DNA of 64,000 nucleotides, from assembly GCF_030272615.1 (NCBI RefSeq), contig NC_081410.1, forward strand, positions 571,349,152-571,413,151, given 5' to 3'. The DNA is from Cryptomeria japonica. Its lineage: Eukaryota; Streptophyta; Pinopsida; Cupressales; Cupressaceae. A model generated the notes under the pieces. The model saw nothing but the letters and a program-made list of their open reading frames with translations. It did not search any database and was not told the origin of the DNA. Shown piece by piece: positions 36,431 to 47,910 of the stretch (position 1 is its first letter; each line of letters begins with the position of its first letter). The translations under genes were made by a program, and so were the position numbers.

Positions 36431-36858
36431 CTTATGCGCTAACTATCCTGATTTCTTTGTTTCTGTTGTTTTGAAAACTAACACTTGTGATTTTGATGGA
36501 TGATTTTTGAAAAAATAACTTGAAAACACGGCACATAAAAGAGATAACAATTTTTACCTATGCCAAACAAGTAGTATATGTTGTGTGAGGATGTGTTCAA
36601 AACCCCGATGTTTTAACTGGTTTAGGTAAAAAATAAGACAAATGAAGCAGACTCTTTATTCAAGGGTCATCAACAACATCATAGCCCACTAGTCTTGATA
36701 CTCCATCAGCTCAAATAGCCTTGTCACCCCCTAGGGGGCGCCCATTTTTTTGTCTTTTGCTAGAAATTAACTCAAAGTGAATTGTTTCACAATTGAGTAG
36801 TTATCTTGGGAGATATATGGTGAATGATCTTGGGGGTAGATTCTTCCCCACCCTTGCA

Positions 36859-36863
36859 CTATG
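36859..36863. other. Target-site duplication of element B, left copy (CTATG)
   Basis: CTATG directly precedes the left LTR and is repeated exactly at 49538-49542 after the right LTR. A perfect 5-bp duplication defines both ends of the insertion. Confidence 0.95.
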
Positions 36864-38513
36864 TGTGTGGGGGAAAAAGCGAGACTAGGCTAACATGTCC
36901 TAATCCTACCTTTTGACACACATTGTGGAATATGAAAGAGCCTAGAGGTATCACATAATTGGCTACTTCTTTTTGTGAAAGAGAGAGCCACGGGCTACCT
37001 ATTAGGGTTTCTATTCCTTTGTTGTAATTGAAAGATAAAATGATGCAAGTTCAATTCCAAAATACAAGCATGAACTAATAAGATTGCAGAATTGAAGTTA
37101 AACAATGGAAAGCTGTAAACACAAGGACAAGACAAGAATGCAGATGCATACCCGAAGTTAAAATCTGAGTGAAAATGTTCGGGACGGGGGCGTGGGCGCC
37201 ACTGTCCTGATTCTACTCCTGAAACTGCACCTGAAACTGTTGTTTTACAACCTGGAAAACTGTCGGAAATGCTGTCTGTCAAAAGGACCAGAGCGCCCAG
37301 CGCCCTTGTCCTAGGGACTAGGGCGCCTAGCACCCCTGTCCTGGCAGGACCAGGGCACCCCACACCCCTGTCCTGGTCTTTTGCTCTGGAATTTGGTGTG
37401 AAGTTCTGTCTCCGTCTGCTTCTGTCAGATCTGCAACTTGCGGCGTCGTCCAAATCCTGAAACCTGCACTTATATCTGAAAAGGTATGGTGGGCAGCTAT
37501 ATAGGGTTTTGCCTTAGTCAAACCCCCGCTTTGGTGATTTCCATCTCCACGAATAGCCAAGTTGTATTGTAAAAGTAGTGTGTGTGCAGACCTTGTGTGT
37601 GTGCAAGATCCTAAAATGCAAATAAGCAAACTGGAGCAACCTAGAAAGTAAACCCTAATTGCTTGTAAATGATAATGTAAATGCTCCAAATCAAGATGTA
37701 GAGTGATCTAAAGCATGAATACAAATGATGTAATGAAGCTTATGCAAAGACTTGAAAACAACATGAAATAATACCCAACCCCAAGGGAGGGGTACAAGCC
37801 AATCTTCAGTCGGTGATCCTTTATTGCTCTTCAATGCCTTCAAATCCCTAAATGGATGAATGAAATTGATGAATGCTTGATAGATGGATGTTGAATGTTG
37901 TTGAAGTCTTCAAAGATCTTCTCTTTCGCTGCATAGAAGGTCCCTGAAACCAAAATTCGGATCCTTTCCAATGAAGAAAGGGAGCTCTTATGTATGAAAC
38001 CCTAGGTCTTAATTTCAACTTTTGGCCGACCTAGAGATTGAATCTCCTGCCAATTTCTTGGGGTTAAGCTTTATTTTATGATAAGATCGCGCTCCTAAAA
38101 TTTTAGGAAAAATGTCCGAGACCATGTGCACTCCGGGCGCCATGGTCCCGACAACTTTTCACCAAATTTTCAGAGCCATCAGATATGATGATTTTAGAGA
38201 GAATCCCGAAGTTACAGGTGATTTTGAGATGTTTTGACCCCCGAAATCAAGCCCCCAAGTTCAAAATAGGACCTAATTAGGGTTTTTGATTAAATGATGT
38301 ATTGGAAGAATAAAGTGAAAAGGGCACACTTTAATGAAAGGGCCCAACTTTATGATGTGGAAGATGATGAAATAGAACCTTAGACCTAATTAATTTGATT
38401 AATTAAGTCTAAAGGGGAAATGCAATGCAAAATGCAAAATGTGCCAAGGCGGGTGCTAAACTAGGTGTGAAATTGTACTGCTTTAGCAAGTGCGTACAAT
38501 TTATGACGTTACA
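36864..38513 (-). repeat. 3' LTR of element B (1650 bp)
   Basis: It matches 47911-49537 almost throughout; differences are scattered and mostly transitions. It has about 23 extra bases near 37212, where CCTGAAACTG is duplicated. A block at 37285-37380 holds GGGCGCCCAGCGCCC/TGTCCTGG-type short repeats. A CTATATAG box is at 37497-37504. Confidence 0.95.
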
Positions 38514-38528
38514 TTTAGCCCCCACTTT
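38514..38528 (-). other. Polypurine tract of element B
   Basis: On the minus strand AAAGTGGGGGCTAAA directly precedes the 3' LTR. This is the expected plus-strand priming site in an LTR retrotransposon. Confidence 0.85.
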
Positions 38529-39118
38529 AGCGGTCATATGAGTACTACGTGCATATGCAAGCTAAAGTATAGGAAAGTAAACATTATTTGAATAAGGATA
38601 TATCCATAAGTCTGTCGAACGAAGCCCCCAGCGGTATCTGCAGTACACAGTTAGGAACCACACCCTACAAAACACACGTTAGATCACAAAATCACCTAAT
38701 GCTTACTAAGGAAGGTGATTAAATTTGCGAGTAGCTATATGCCCCCCTGTTTCGGCTTGCTTATTAGGGAGGTGAAACAGGATAGCATGTTTACTTACAA
38801 CAAATTATGTGAGAGATTATTGATGAGAGATGTTCACTGAAGAGGCTTCATCAGAGCACGTTTTGGAACATCCATGGAGTAAGGGAACGAAAATACAATT
38901 CCTACGCAACAAACAGTTTGGAAATCGCATCTCCCAAACTCAAGTTATGATGAAATGAGTGATAGAGGAAAATTAGGGTTTTGAAACCAAAATGAAAATA
39001 TATACCTTGAAAGTGACTATTGCATTTGTCACTTTGTTGATTTCTGAGTATTGTTCATTGTAGCGGAGCCCACATAGCCATCATCATGCCTTCATGATGA
39101 CCGAAGCGTCCCACGAGG
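38529..39118. other. Putative 5' flank of the antisense PMD gene
   Basis: No domain-bearing frame. It lies between the polypurine tract and the proposed first PMD exon, so any promoter for that gene would be here or in the adjacent LTR. I see no clear TATA box at a convincing distance. Confidence 0.4.
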
Positions 39119-41585
39119 ATGGAGATCATGCGACAGGCTGTGATTGGCGATGAGCCACTGGACGAGGTGAGTTGACTGAACTTTGACTTTGACTTTCTGC
39201 ATTTCTGTTAACTTTGAATTTTCGTGATCGAATGCAGGCCCTGGAATGTGACCCTGGTTCCCACCTAGGGCGCCATGGTCCTATTAGGGCACCATGGTCC
39301 TATCAAGGTGCCATGGTCCCTGCAGGGCGCCATGGTCCTCTCAGGGCGCCATGGTCCCTAAAGGGCGCCATGGTCCTCTGAGGGCGCCATGGTCCCAATC
39401 AGGACTTGGCAAGAGTTAGCTTTCGATGTTCGACAGTTTTTCATTTTCCGCATAGATGATTTTGATGATTGAGTATTGATTACACTGATGTTTTTGTATT
39501 GCAGGGTCTCCCATACATGAGAGAGTACACGGCGGGGCAGATTCCCCGACTGACTCAGGCAGAGAGAGATACATTATCTATAGTAGGTTTGTGGTATATG
39601 ATCCTTATGCTGGCCATTCGATTTCATCCTACGATGCTGATGGCACTTATGGAGCGATGGGATCCTGACGCATGTACATTCCAGCTCCCAGTAGGAGAGA
39701 TGACAGTCACACTTGAGGATGTGTACCGCATACTTCGCCTACCGATCAGAGGAGCTACCATGACATACGCGATCAATCGGTCAACAGAGGACCATCAGAG
39801 GGAGCAGGTATACTGCATAGGGAGAGTCATGCCCGGTGAGACAAGAGGTCGCATCATGGTCAGTTGGCTCTTACATTCTACAGGAGAGGTTCCCCTCATG
39901 AGACGTCTTATGATTGCCATCATTGCGCTAGCCGTCTGCCCTAATGGGCGAGGTACGCACATGCATGGGGGTCTCACATGGTGCATCAAGGCTATGGAGA
40001 GACATAGGAGAGTATATGCCTGGGGTCGGAGTATGATTGCACATCTCTATCACGACCTCGAGGAGTATGCTTTTGGGCAGGGTTGTAGCTTGATGACATG
40101 CACACTTCTGCAGGTGTGGATATTTGAGCACTTTACATGCACCAGGCATGTCAGCTTTCCGATGAGTGTGGCTAGCGAGCGACCTAGAATGTTTGCTTAT
40201 CCACTTACCAGCGAGTGGAGATTTGGCGATCTACTATATTGGAGAGTGACATTCGATAGATTGATAGCTGAGGTGACAGTAAGGAGACCATATCTGTGGA
40301 TGCACAGATGGGATGGAATGGAGAGGTAGCTAGCATGCTTATAGAGGAACCGCCTACTGAGAGGATGATACCCACATATCATAGTCCCATTCTACTTTGA
40401 CCAAGTACGGAGGCAGTTTGGGCTAGAGCAGTGTGTTCCAGCCGATGTACCCATCTACACTCGACACTCACGAGTCCTTCCCAGACCCAGAGCAGTAGTG
40501 AGGCCTACGATAGATGATATCGAGATCACAGATATAGAGGGGTCCGATCAGGATGTGGTCACTGACTATGCTACAGATCCTGGGGCACAGCGCAGGTATC
40601 TCTCATGGTTTGTGAGGACATACGCAGGGCCTATCTTTCCACCAGATCACCCGACAGGCCATCCAGGTCCATGGAGACATGGAGACCGAGATGAGGATCA
40701 GGGATCCAGATCGGAGGAGCCAGAGGAGGAAGAGGGTCATGAGGAGGCAGGAGATCCTGATCCACCCATAGGAGATCAGCCTAGTGCCGAGGAGGAGGAG
40801 GAAGGAGAGGAGGATGACACAGATAGAGATGATGATGAGGAGAATGAGGATGCGGATGAGGACGAGGATGAGGATGATGAGGAGGAGGAGGATAGAGATG
40901 ATGAGGAGGAGTCAGATGCAGCTCCCCACCATTCAGGAGATGATACCATAGCCTTGGATCCTCCTCTTATTCCCCAAAAGGGGGAACACGAGGCAATACG
41001 GAGACCTGTACCCATCGTGCATAGATCATTCAAGCGTGGGGAGCCTAGTAGTTCCCAGTCACAGATGCTACCATATCACGATCCCTACTAGCATGAGGGA
41101 GATCCAGGTATAGTAGGTTTATATTGATTGATTAATGTTTTGATGATATAGAATGGTACTAATACAGAATCTATTCTACTGCTACAACTAATGTGTAGGA
41201 GTGGCATTCCTTGATCCAGCAAGCAGTGATAGATATTTCCATGATGGCACAGATCCCTAGTTCCTCACAGGTTGCCTATAGGCCTCAAGGGAATGCGGGT
41301 TGGCATGATGACTTGTTTTCCCCATTTCGAGTACAGGTGGAGATATGGAGGGAGAGAGAGAGTTCTATCAGAGAACCTTAGTGGGCATAGCGTGATCTAG
41401 CAGTAGCTCAGGCCGAGGCTACCTCATATCGCGTGATCCTTATGGATAGGGATCGTAGGAGTTCCTCTAGGAGCCATTCACGTTCTATATCACGCTATAC
41501 ACCTATGGGTCCACCTGCACGGCCGGATCAGGAGGGAGCATCTAGTCATCACTCTCCAGCCACTCGCCCTAGGGATAGGAGATGA
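39119..41585 (+). pseudogene. Plant mobile domain (PMD) gene, proposed three exons, antisense in element B
   Basis: Exon 2 encodes a PMD (the MAIN/MAIL1-type domain, also common in plant transposons). It opens GLPYMREYTAGQIPRLTQ, has the diagnostic ERWDPDACTFQLPVGEMTV followed by TLEDVYRILRLPIRG, and ends near FDQVRRQFGLEQ. Proposed splicing: exon 1 39119-39166, donor GTGAGT at 39167, acceptor TTTTTGTATTGCAG ending 39504; exon 2 39505-41112, donor GTAGGT at 41113, acceptor ending 41198; exon 3 41199-41585. All junctions keep phase 0. After the PMD comes a very acidic Glu/Asp tail, then an Arg/Ser-rich end (RDRRSSSRSHSRS). In-frame stops at 40327, 40342, 40366, 41089, 41379 and 41388, with no frameshift, make this copy a pseudogene. 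A simpler unspliced reading would start at 39469. Function unknown; host PMD proteins act in gene silencing. Confidence 0.8.
39266..39399 (+). repeat. 19-bp minisatellite, 7 copies, in the first PMD intron
   Basis: The unit AGGGCGCCATGGTCCTNTN repeats at about 39266, 39286, 39305, 39324, 39343, 39362 and 39381. The core GGGCGCCATGGTCCC also occurs once in each LTR of element B (about 38149 and 49160). Confidence 0.92.
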
Positions 41586-42196
41586 TCTCATGATGTAGGA
41601 TAGGTCACATTTTGGATGTATAGTGACCTACTTTTGTATATGAACACACGATCCACATATATATATATATATACATGCTTCTCCTTGTTTCAAATGTGTT
41701 ATCTTTAATGCCTAAAATAATGTATATTTTGATTAAAGTTAATACATTTGATAGATGTACATGTATGTTCTGAATCTAATTTCCATGTGATTGATTTTTC
41801 AATGCTCCATGATTAAATTGATACATGTGTGACTTAATTAACATATTTAATCAAGTACTACATTGATGATAGAGAAGAAATATGTGTTAAGCCTAAGAAT
41901 CATATAACTAATGTGATTTAATTTAAACTTAAACACAACATGATACAATTCTACTTAACACATAAAGACATTATATAATATGCCAGCATAATGGAAATGT
42001 AAATCTTTTGCAATTTACATAAATGAATTCAAGACAAACCATAAAGTAAAGAAACACGCTTGTCAGGAATAGAGCAATATAGATTAAACAAAACATCATT
42101 TAATTCTATTTGCTCTAACAAAGATATGCTAACATATTATCCAATTTTGAAGAAGTAAAAAGAAGATAGATGAAATGAAAGATAAGGAATGAGGAA
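41586..42196. other. AT-rich spacer between PMD gene and pol 3' end
   Basis: The two genes converge here. It contains a short (TA)n at about 41657-41672. No open frame of note; probably holds the 3' untranslated ends of both. Confidence 0.5.
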
Positions 42197-45100
42197 TTAA
42201 GCATAGTATCTACGCAAGTGCATAGCATTTATAGGTTCTTTAAGAGGCGTACCGTCTACATCCGCTATTTTGTAAGCACCTGATCCATAATCTTCAATAA
42301 CAATATACGGTCCAAGCCAATGAGGACTAAATTTTCCCTTTTCTTCAGGTAAGGCATTCACATTGCGCTGATTCTCATAGAGAACTAAGTCACCCACTGA
42401 GAAGGAACGTTGAATAACCTTATCATTATAGCTTCGTTGTAGAGTTTTTTGATACACTTGAATATGCTCAAGAGCATTTATACGTTGTTCATCAAGCATC
42501 TCAAGCTGTTGAAGTCTTTGTTCTCTATAAGAGTCATCATCTACTATACCTTTGAGAGAAACTCTAAGTGATGGAATCTCTAACTCTAAAGGCATAATAG
42601 CATCAGCACCATAAACAATATTATAAGGGGTGGTTCCTATAGCAATTCGTACACTCATTCGGTAGGCCCAAAGAGCATAAATTAGCTGAGTACTCCAATC
42701 CTTACCATGCTTATTCATGGTTTTGCGAAGAATTTGTTCAATTATCTTATTGGATGATTCAGCTTGACCATTTGATTGAGGATAGTATGGTGTAGAAAAT
42801 TGATGTTTAATATGATATTTCTCGAGGAATTTCTTCACGTCCTTGTTCTTAAATGATGTCCCATTATCGGAAATTATAGTGGAAGGTATCCCAAATCGAG
42901 AAATAATGTTTTCTAGAAGAAATCGACAAATCACTTCAGCAGTAGTAGAGTGAAGGGGAACAACTTCTACCCACTTTGTAAAGTAATCTGTTGTGGTTAT
43001 AATGAAAGTATGTCCTTGAGATGAAGGAGGAGAGATTTTACCAATGAGATCCAACCCCCATGCAGAGAAAGGCCAAGAAGCTACATGAGAATGAAGTTCT
43101 TGGGCAGGAGCATGAATCAGATTATTGTGTTGTTGACATTGATGACATTTCTTAACAAATGAAAAAGAATCCTTCTGCATAGTTTGCCAATAATATCCCA
43201 TACGAAGCAACCTTTGAACCAAGGATTTGCCTCCAAAATGCCCCCCATGGGCACCTAAATGTGCCTCTTCAAGAGCAATAGGGATTTCCGATTTGTTAAG
43301 ACAGCAAAGGAGAAGACCGTTATAACCCCTTCAGTAAAGAACATTAGAAAGAATGATATATCTAATGGACAGCTTGCGAACTCTAGCCCTAGTGTTCCTA
43401 TTGGCGGAATCAGGAAAGGTACCATCGATCAAGTATCTTACGATATGTGAGTACCATTCATCTGAGTCTATAAAGTCACAACATGTCACCAAGCTAGAAT
43501 CATCTACAATAGCTCGAGAAATAAGGTTGTGAATAACAAATTTAAGATCAACCACAGGGTCCTCTAAAGATACAAGAGAAGCCACACATGCCATTACGTC
43601 CGCATGTCAATTATCTTTTCGAGGAACAAGTTCCATGGTATAAGAATCAAATTTTTGTAACAAAGAGATAGCAAGGTCTTTATATTGTGATAATTTGTCT
43701 TGTTTTGCTTGATACAGTCCTGTTACTTGTCTTATAATGAATTGAGAATCTCCATAAATATGTATGTGTTTAACATTCAAAGCCAAGGCTGCCTTTATTC
43801 CTGCTATAAGAGCCTCATACTCAGTGATGTTATTGGTACATAGGAAATTGAGATGATAAGATAAGGGAATGGATTTCTTTGTAGGAGAAATCAGAACAAC
43901 ACCTGCCGCCAATCCCATACAACACTTAGAGCCATCAAAGTACAATTCCCAAATTTCATCTTTCTCTGTACAAAGAATCAAATCATCGGGAAAAGACTCA
44001 GAGTTAGGGAAGGAGAAAGGTGAAGGGGCCTCAACTAAGTGATCGGTCAATGCTTGCCCTTTAATTGCTCTTTCTGAAATGAATTTAAGGTCAAATTTAG
44101 TTAACATCATAACCCACTTAGCTAGGCGCCCTGATAAATCAGTTTTAGAGAAAAGATGCTTCAAAGGATCAAACTTTACCATGATGTGGACTTCTGAATT
44201 TAAAAGGTAATGTCTCAATTTCTGAGTCGCAAACACCAAGGCCAAGCATTGTCTTTCTATCACAGAATATCGGGTCTCATAATTGAGTAAGGTACGACTT
44301 ATGTAATAAACCGGACATTCCTTACCATCTTTATCATGTTGTGCCAATAATGTTGCGAGAGCATGAGAGGAAGCAGCTGTATAAAGAAGAAAGGGTTTAG
44401 AAGGTTCGGCGGGTTGAAGGATAGGAGGATTAGCCAAATATACTTTTAAATCTTCAAATGCTTGCTGACAATCTTCGTTCCATTGAAAAGTGATATTCTT
44501 TTTGAGAAGTTGAGTAAAAGGAAAAGTACGATCCGCAAGTTGAGACACAAACCTACGAATAGCCTGAATCTTTCCTTGTAAGCTTTTGAGTTGAGACACA
44601 TTTCTAGGAGGTGGCATGTTGACAATAGCATCTATTTTCTTAGTGTCCACCTCAATCCCATGATGCGAAACTATGAATCCTAATAGTTTTCCACTATCCA
44701 CACCAAAAACACATTTTCGGGGATTCAAGCACATGTGATATTTATGAATTCTTTCGAAGATTTGATGAAGGATCTTAATATGATCTATACGGAGAATGGA
44801 TTTGGCTAAAATATCATCGACATAATCTTCTAATATCTTATGCATATAATCATGAAAGATAAGGGTCATCGCTCGTTGATAAGTTGCGCCAGTGTTTTTA
44901 AGCCCAAAAGGCATCATCACCCAATAGAATGTACCCCAAGGAGTGGTGAAAGCAGTTTTGAATTGATCTTGAGGATTAATGAAGATTTGATTGTATCCTA
45001 AAAAACCATCCATGAAGGATAACAAAGCATGTCCTGCTATAGAATCAACTATCATGTCAATGTTTGGGAGAGGGAAATCATCTTTCAAAGAAGCCTTGTT

Positions 45101-47701
45101 TAAATCTCGAAAGTTGGTACACATTCTTATTTTATTATCTGATTTAGCCACAGTGACAATATTTGAAATCCATGGGGAATAATCAATAGGCCGGATAAAT
45201 CCAGCCTCCAATAATTTTTCAATCTCAGCCTTAACAAGCAAAGCTACCTTAGGATTCATTTTTCGAATCTTTTGTTTCACAGGCTTAGCATTAGGAACTA
45301 AGACAATATTATGAGTGACAATCTTAGGATCTATACTAGGCATGTCAGAATATGTCCAAGCAAAGATCTCAGGGAATTCACACAATAAATCTGCATATTG
45401 TTTTTGTTCTTCTTCGTCCAAACATTTTCCAATTTTAATAACTTTTTCTTCATTGCAAGGATCCATCTTAACATCAATGGTGTCACTTATAAGAAGATTA
45501 CTTTGTTGAGGAGTATCCTTTAACTGAGGGAATTCTTCCACAATCTCATCATTATCAATCTCTTTTCCAAAATAAGCTTCAGTGTTCAAACAATAAGGAA
45601 ATCCCCTATTGTGATGATAACGAGGAAGAGTATCATATGCTCCTAAAAACTCAGCTAAAGCATCACCGGTAGGAAAAACATCCAAAGCACAGGCACACGA
45701 AGGATCCCCATTAATAAACTCAGGGTGTCTCATTGGTAGAGATGTAGAAATAACATTAACACTAATACATGGTCTTTTAGAAGCTTTAGTGTGCTTGCAG
45801 GGATTATAACCAAGTCCAAAGGTCACATCCTAAAGATTATTCTCTAGAGGGACCTTTATCCCTTGTTCATGAGTGCCACAACCATTTCCATGATACCAAT
45901 GCTTAGCTAAAATATGAAAACCACAACCATAGCGATCAACCATTTCAGAAAGAGAAGGTGGTTTTTCATGAGACAAAGAATCAAACTCTTCAGAATTAGA
46001 GGTGTGAGGAGAAGAAGTTTGAGAAGTAGCCACAAAATTATTGCTCATAGGCTCCGGTATTGTTGATTGATTTTTAGCTTCTTCCTTCTTTTCAACTTTA
46101 AGCTCTCTAGGAGGAACCCTATATTCACCTACAAAGGTGGGATTAAAATCAAGAGATCCCCAATCGTCTTCTGCGAGAACCTTCTCAGGATCAAAATCCT
46201 TCTCATGTGTAGATTCAAGTTGAGAAGAATCTTCTTCAGGAGTTTCAGACTTATCCAAAGAATTTTGATCATCAGAGAGTGAGGATTCATCCATAGGTAT
46301 CTTGTTTAAAGAGTCATCACTAGAAGAGGAAGGCTTAGAAGAACTCCCTTTGGAAGTAGATGTTTGCAAACAAGCTTGGAAATTAGTATCACCTATCAAG
46401 GTATATGTCTTATTGTTATAAATAAATTTAACTTGTCTATGCAATGTAGAGGGGACAGCTTGCATACTGTGAATCCAAGGTCTCCCTAATAACAAGTTGT
46501 ATGTTAGATTTCACAACATAACATGGATAGGAGTAGGCAAAGTAACAGGCCCCACTATGAGGGGTAAGGTGATAATACCTAATGAAGACTTAGCCGCATT
46601 ATCAAAGCCTCGAATGGGATGAGAGTCAGGCTCAATAAGGGATGTATCCACATTCATCTTATGCAAGAGATTAATGCTACACATATTAAGGCCAAAGCCA
46701 TTATCTACTAGTGTTCATCTTATAGCAGTGTCATTTATGATAACCACAATCATCAAGGGATCATATTGATGTTGAATTTCACTAGTAGGGAACTCATCTT
46801 GAGTAAACACAATTTGAGCTTTAGGATTCATCACAGAGTTAACCAAAGACACTATATTACTAGATGTATTCAGTGGAGGAACATTCAAATCTTTCAAGGC
46901 ATCTTGTAACATTCTGTGATGGGTGGAAGAAGTTTGGATCAAATCCCAAAGGGATATCTTAGCAGGGGTAGCCTTAAGTTGTTCTATGAGATCATATTCC
47001 TTACAAAGAACTTGTGAAATACATGGAGCTTGCGGAAGAATTGGTTGAGGATTAGGAAGAGAAACTGGAGTAACAGGAGGAGGATTAGGCTGCCTATTAT
47101 TTCTAGTATGATAAGTATGGGCAACCGCATGATAACTCTCTCTAGTTAATTGCTTGGCATAACTATAAGGACTCATAGGTTTTCTTCCTTGCACGGTGAT
47201 GATAGGTTTATTCGGAGTAAGAATGGAATCATGACCATACCCTCCTTGGACAGTAAGGAGAGGCTTATTATGTTCTTTTAGGTTTATCATGTTAACTAAT
47301 TTAGAAGTTTTGTTCTTGTTTAAAGGTTTCGATAAAGCCACAAAGTCATCAAGAGCATCATCCAACAAAGCATGATCATATCTACTAAAAGGTTTATCTT
47401 TTGATTCAAAAGGATACATCTCTTCATAGAGGGGATTATTGAAAACAACCATATTACTAGATTTGGTGGAAGAGTTGATAGGAATGTACCCTTGAGAGGA
47501 ATCATTCGACTTATCTTTCTCATCACAACGAAATGGCATAGTAACAAGGTTTATGAGTTTTTGGTAAAATGAAGGTTTGGCATCTTTAGGATTCAAAACC
47601 TCATCTAAAGCTTCATCTAATTCATCTTGGCTATACTCATGATCGACATAATTGCATACATCATCATAAATATGAACATCTTGCAAATAAAAATCCGACA
47701 T
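42197..47701 (-). pseudogene. Element B pol polyprotein: protease, RT, two RNase H, integrase
   Basis: A single 1,834-codon frame with no frameshift but stops at 46715, 46511, 45830, 43607 and 43331. Order: a 240-residue acidic leader unlike gag; a pre-protease segment (YDLIEQLKATPAKISLWDLI); a retropepsin-like domain with VDNG in place of D-S/T-G, followed by LLLGRPWIHSM; RT (FRDLNKASLKDDFPLPNID, FMDGFLGYNQI, catalytic YVDD at 44813-44824); a first, degenerate RNase H (LYTAASSHALATLLAQ); a second complete RNase H (ELYFDGSKCCMGLAAG, NITEYEALIAG, IYGDSQFI), the Tat hallmark; integrase with HHCC zinc finger (HLGAHGGHF, KKCHQCQ) and DDE core (WGLDLIGK, ISDNGTSF, QSNGQAESSNKIIEQ); then the C-terminal GDLVLYENQRN and LGPYIVIEDYGSGAYKI. 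Catalytic residues of RT and integrase are kept; only the stops disable it. Confidence 0.93.
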
Positions 47702-47890
47702 TTTGGAATAAAAGTTGCATAAACCTTAAACACACAATGCAAAGAAACAAAGAAACACACTCTCTTTTTTTTTTTCTCTCTTTCTTTTTCTTTTTCTTTT
47801 TTTTTTTAATGAAAATGAAACTTAAATGATACACACTAAATCTAGATCAAGATCTAACAAATGCAATGCAAGAGAAAGCAATAATAAGAT
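47702..47890 (-). other. Element B leader
   Basis: Only about 190 bases separate the primer-binding site from the first ATG of pol. It includes a T-rich tract at 47766-47810 (A-rich on the coding strand). There is no room for a separate gag gene. Confidence 0.75.
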
Positions 47891-47907
47891 TCACGTCGGG
47901 TTCACCA
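47891..47907 (-). other. Primer-binding site of element B
   Basis: On the minus strand TGGTGAACCCGACGTGA begins 3 bases inside the 5' LTR. The plus strand ends in CCA, as a tRNA 3' end would. I did not identify the tRNA; it is not initiator Met. Confidence 0.8.
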
Positions 47908-47910
47908 AAA

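Larger units (their letters stand above)
33118..36858 (-). mobile_element. Gypsy element A, internal part (gag and leader), truncated
   Basis: Old minus-strand Ty3/gypsy element. Its gag reading is cut at 33117 by the inverted LTR, so its polymerase region is missing. To the right, its leader is interrupted at 36859 by gypsy element B and resumes at 49543. Its 5' LTR is at 50976-52254, continued at 60117-60313 after the LINE3 insertion. Confidence 0.7.

Noticed and set aside
36725-36755. A second primer-binding-site-like sequence (CCCCTAGGGGGCGCCCA)
   Set aside because: It resembles a tRNA 3' end but has no LTR edge beside it; the clear primer site of element A is at 50954-50971. Left as an ambiguity.
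36995-37689. Minus-strand frames in the element B LTR (also 48042-48712)
   Set aside because: They occur in both LTR copies and have no domain; LTR open frames of this size are expected by chance.
40776-41033. Minus-strand Ser-rich frame
   Set aside because: It is the antisense shadow of the acidic Glu/Asp tail of the PMD gene (GAG/GAT repeats).
47891-47910. Possible tRNA gene end (TCACGTCGGGTTCACCA)
   Set aside because: Only the 3' terminal segment is present, directly beside an LTR, so it is a primer-binding site and not a tRNA gene.
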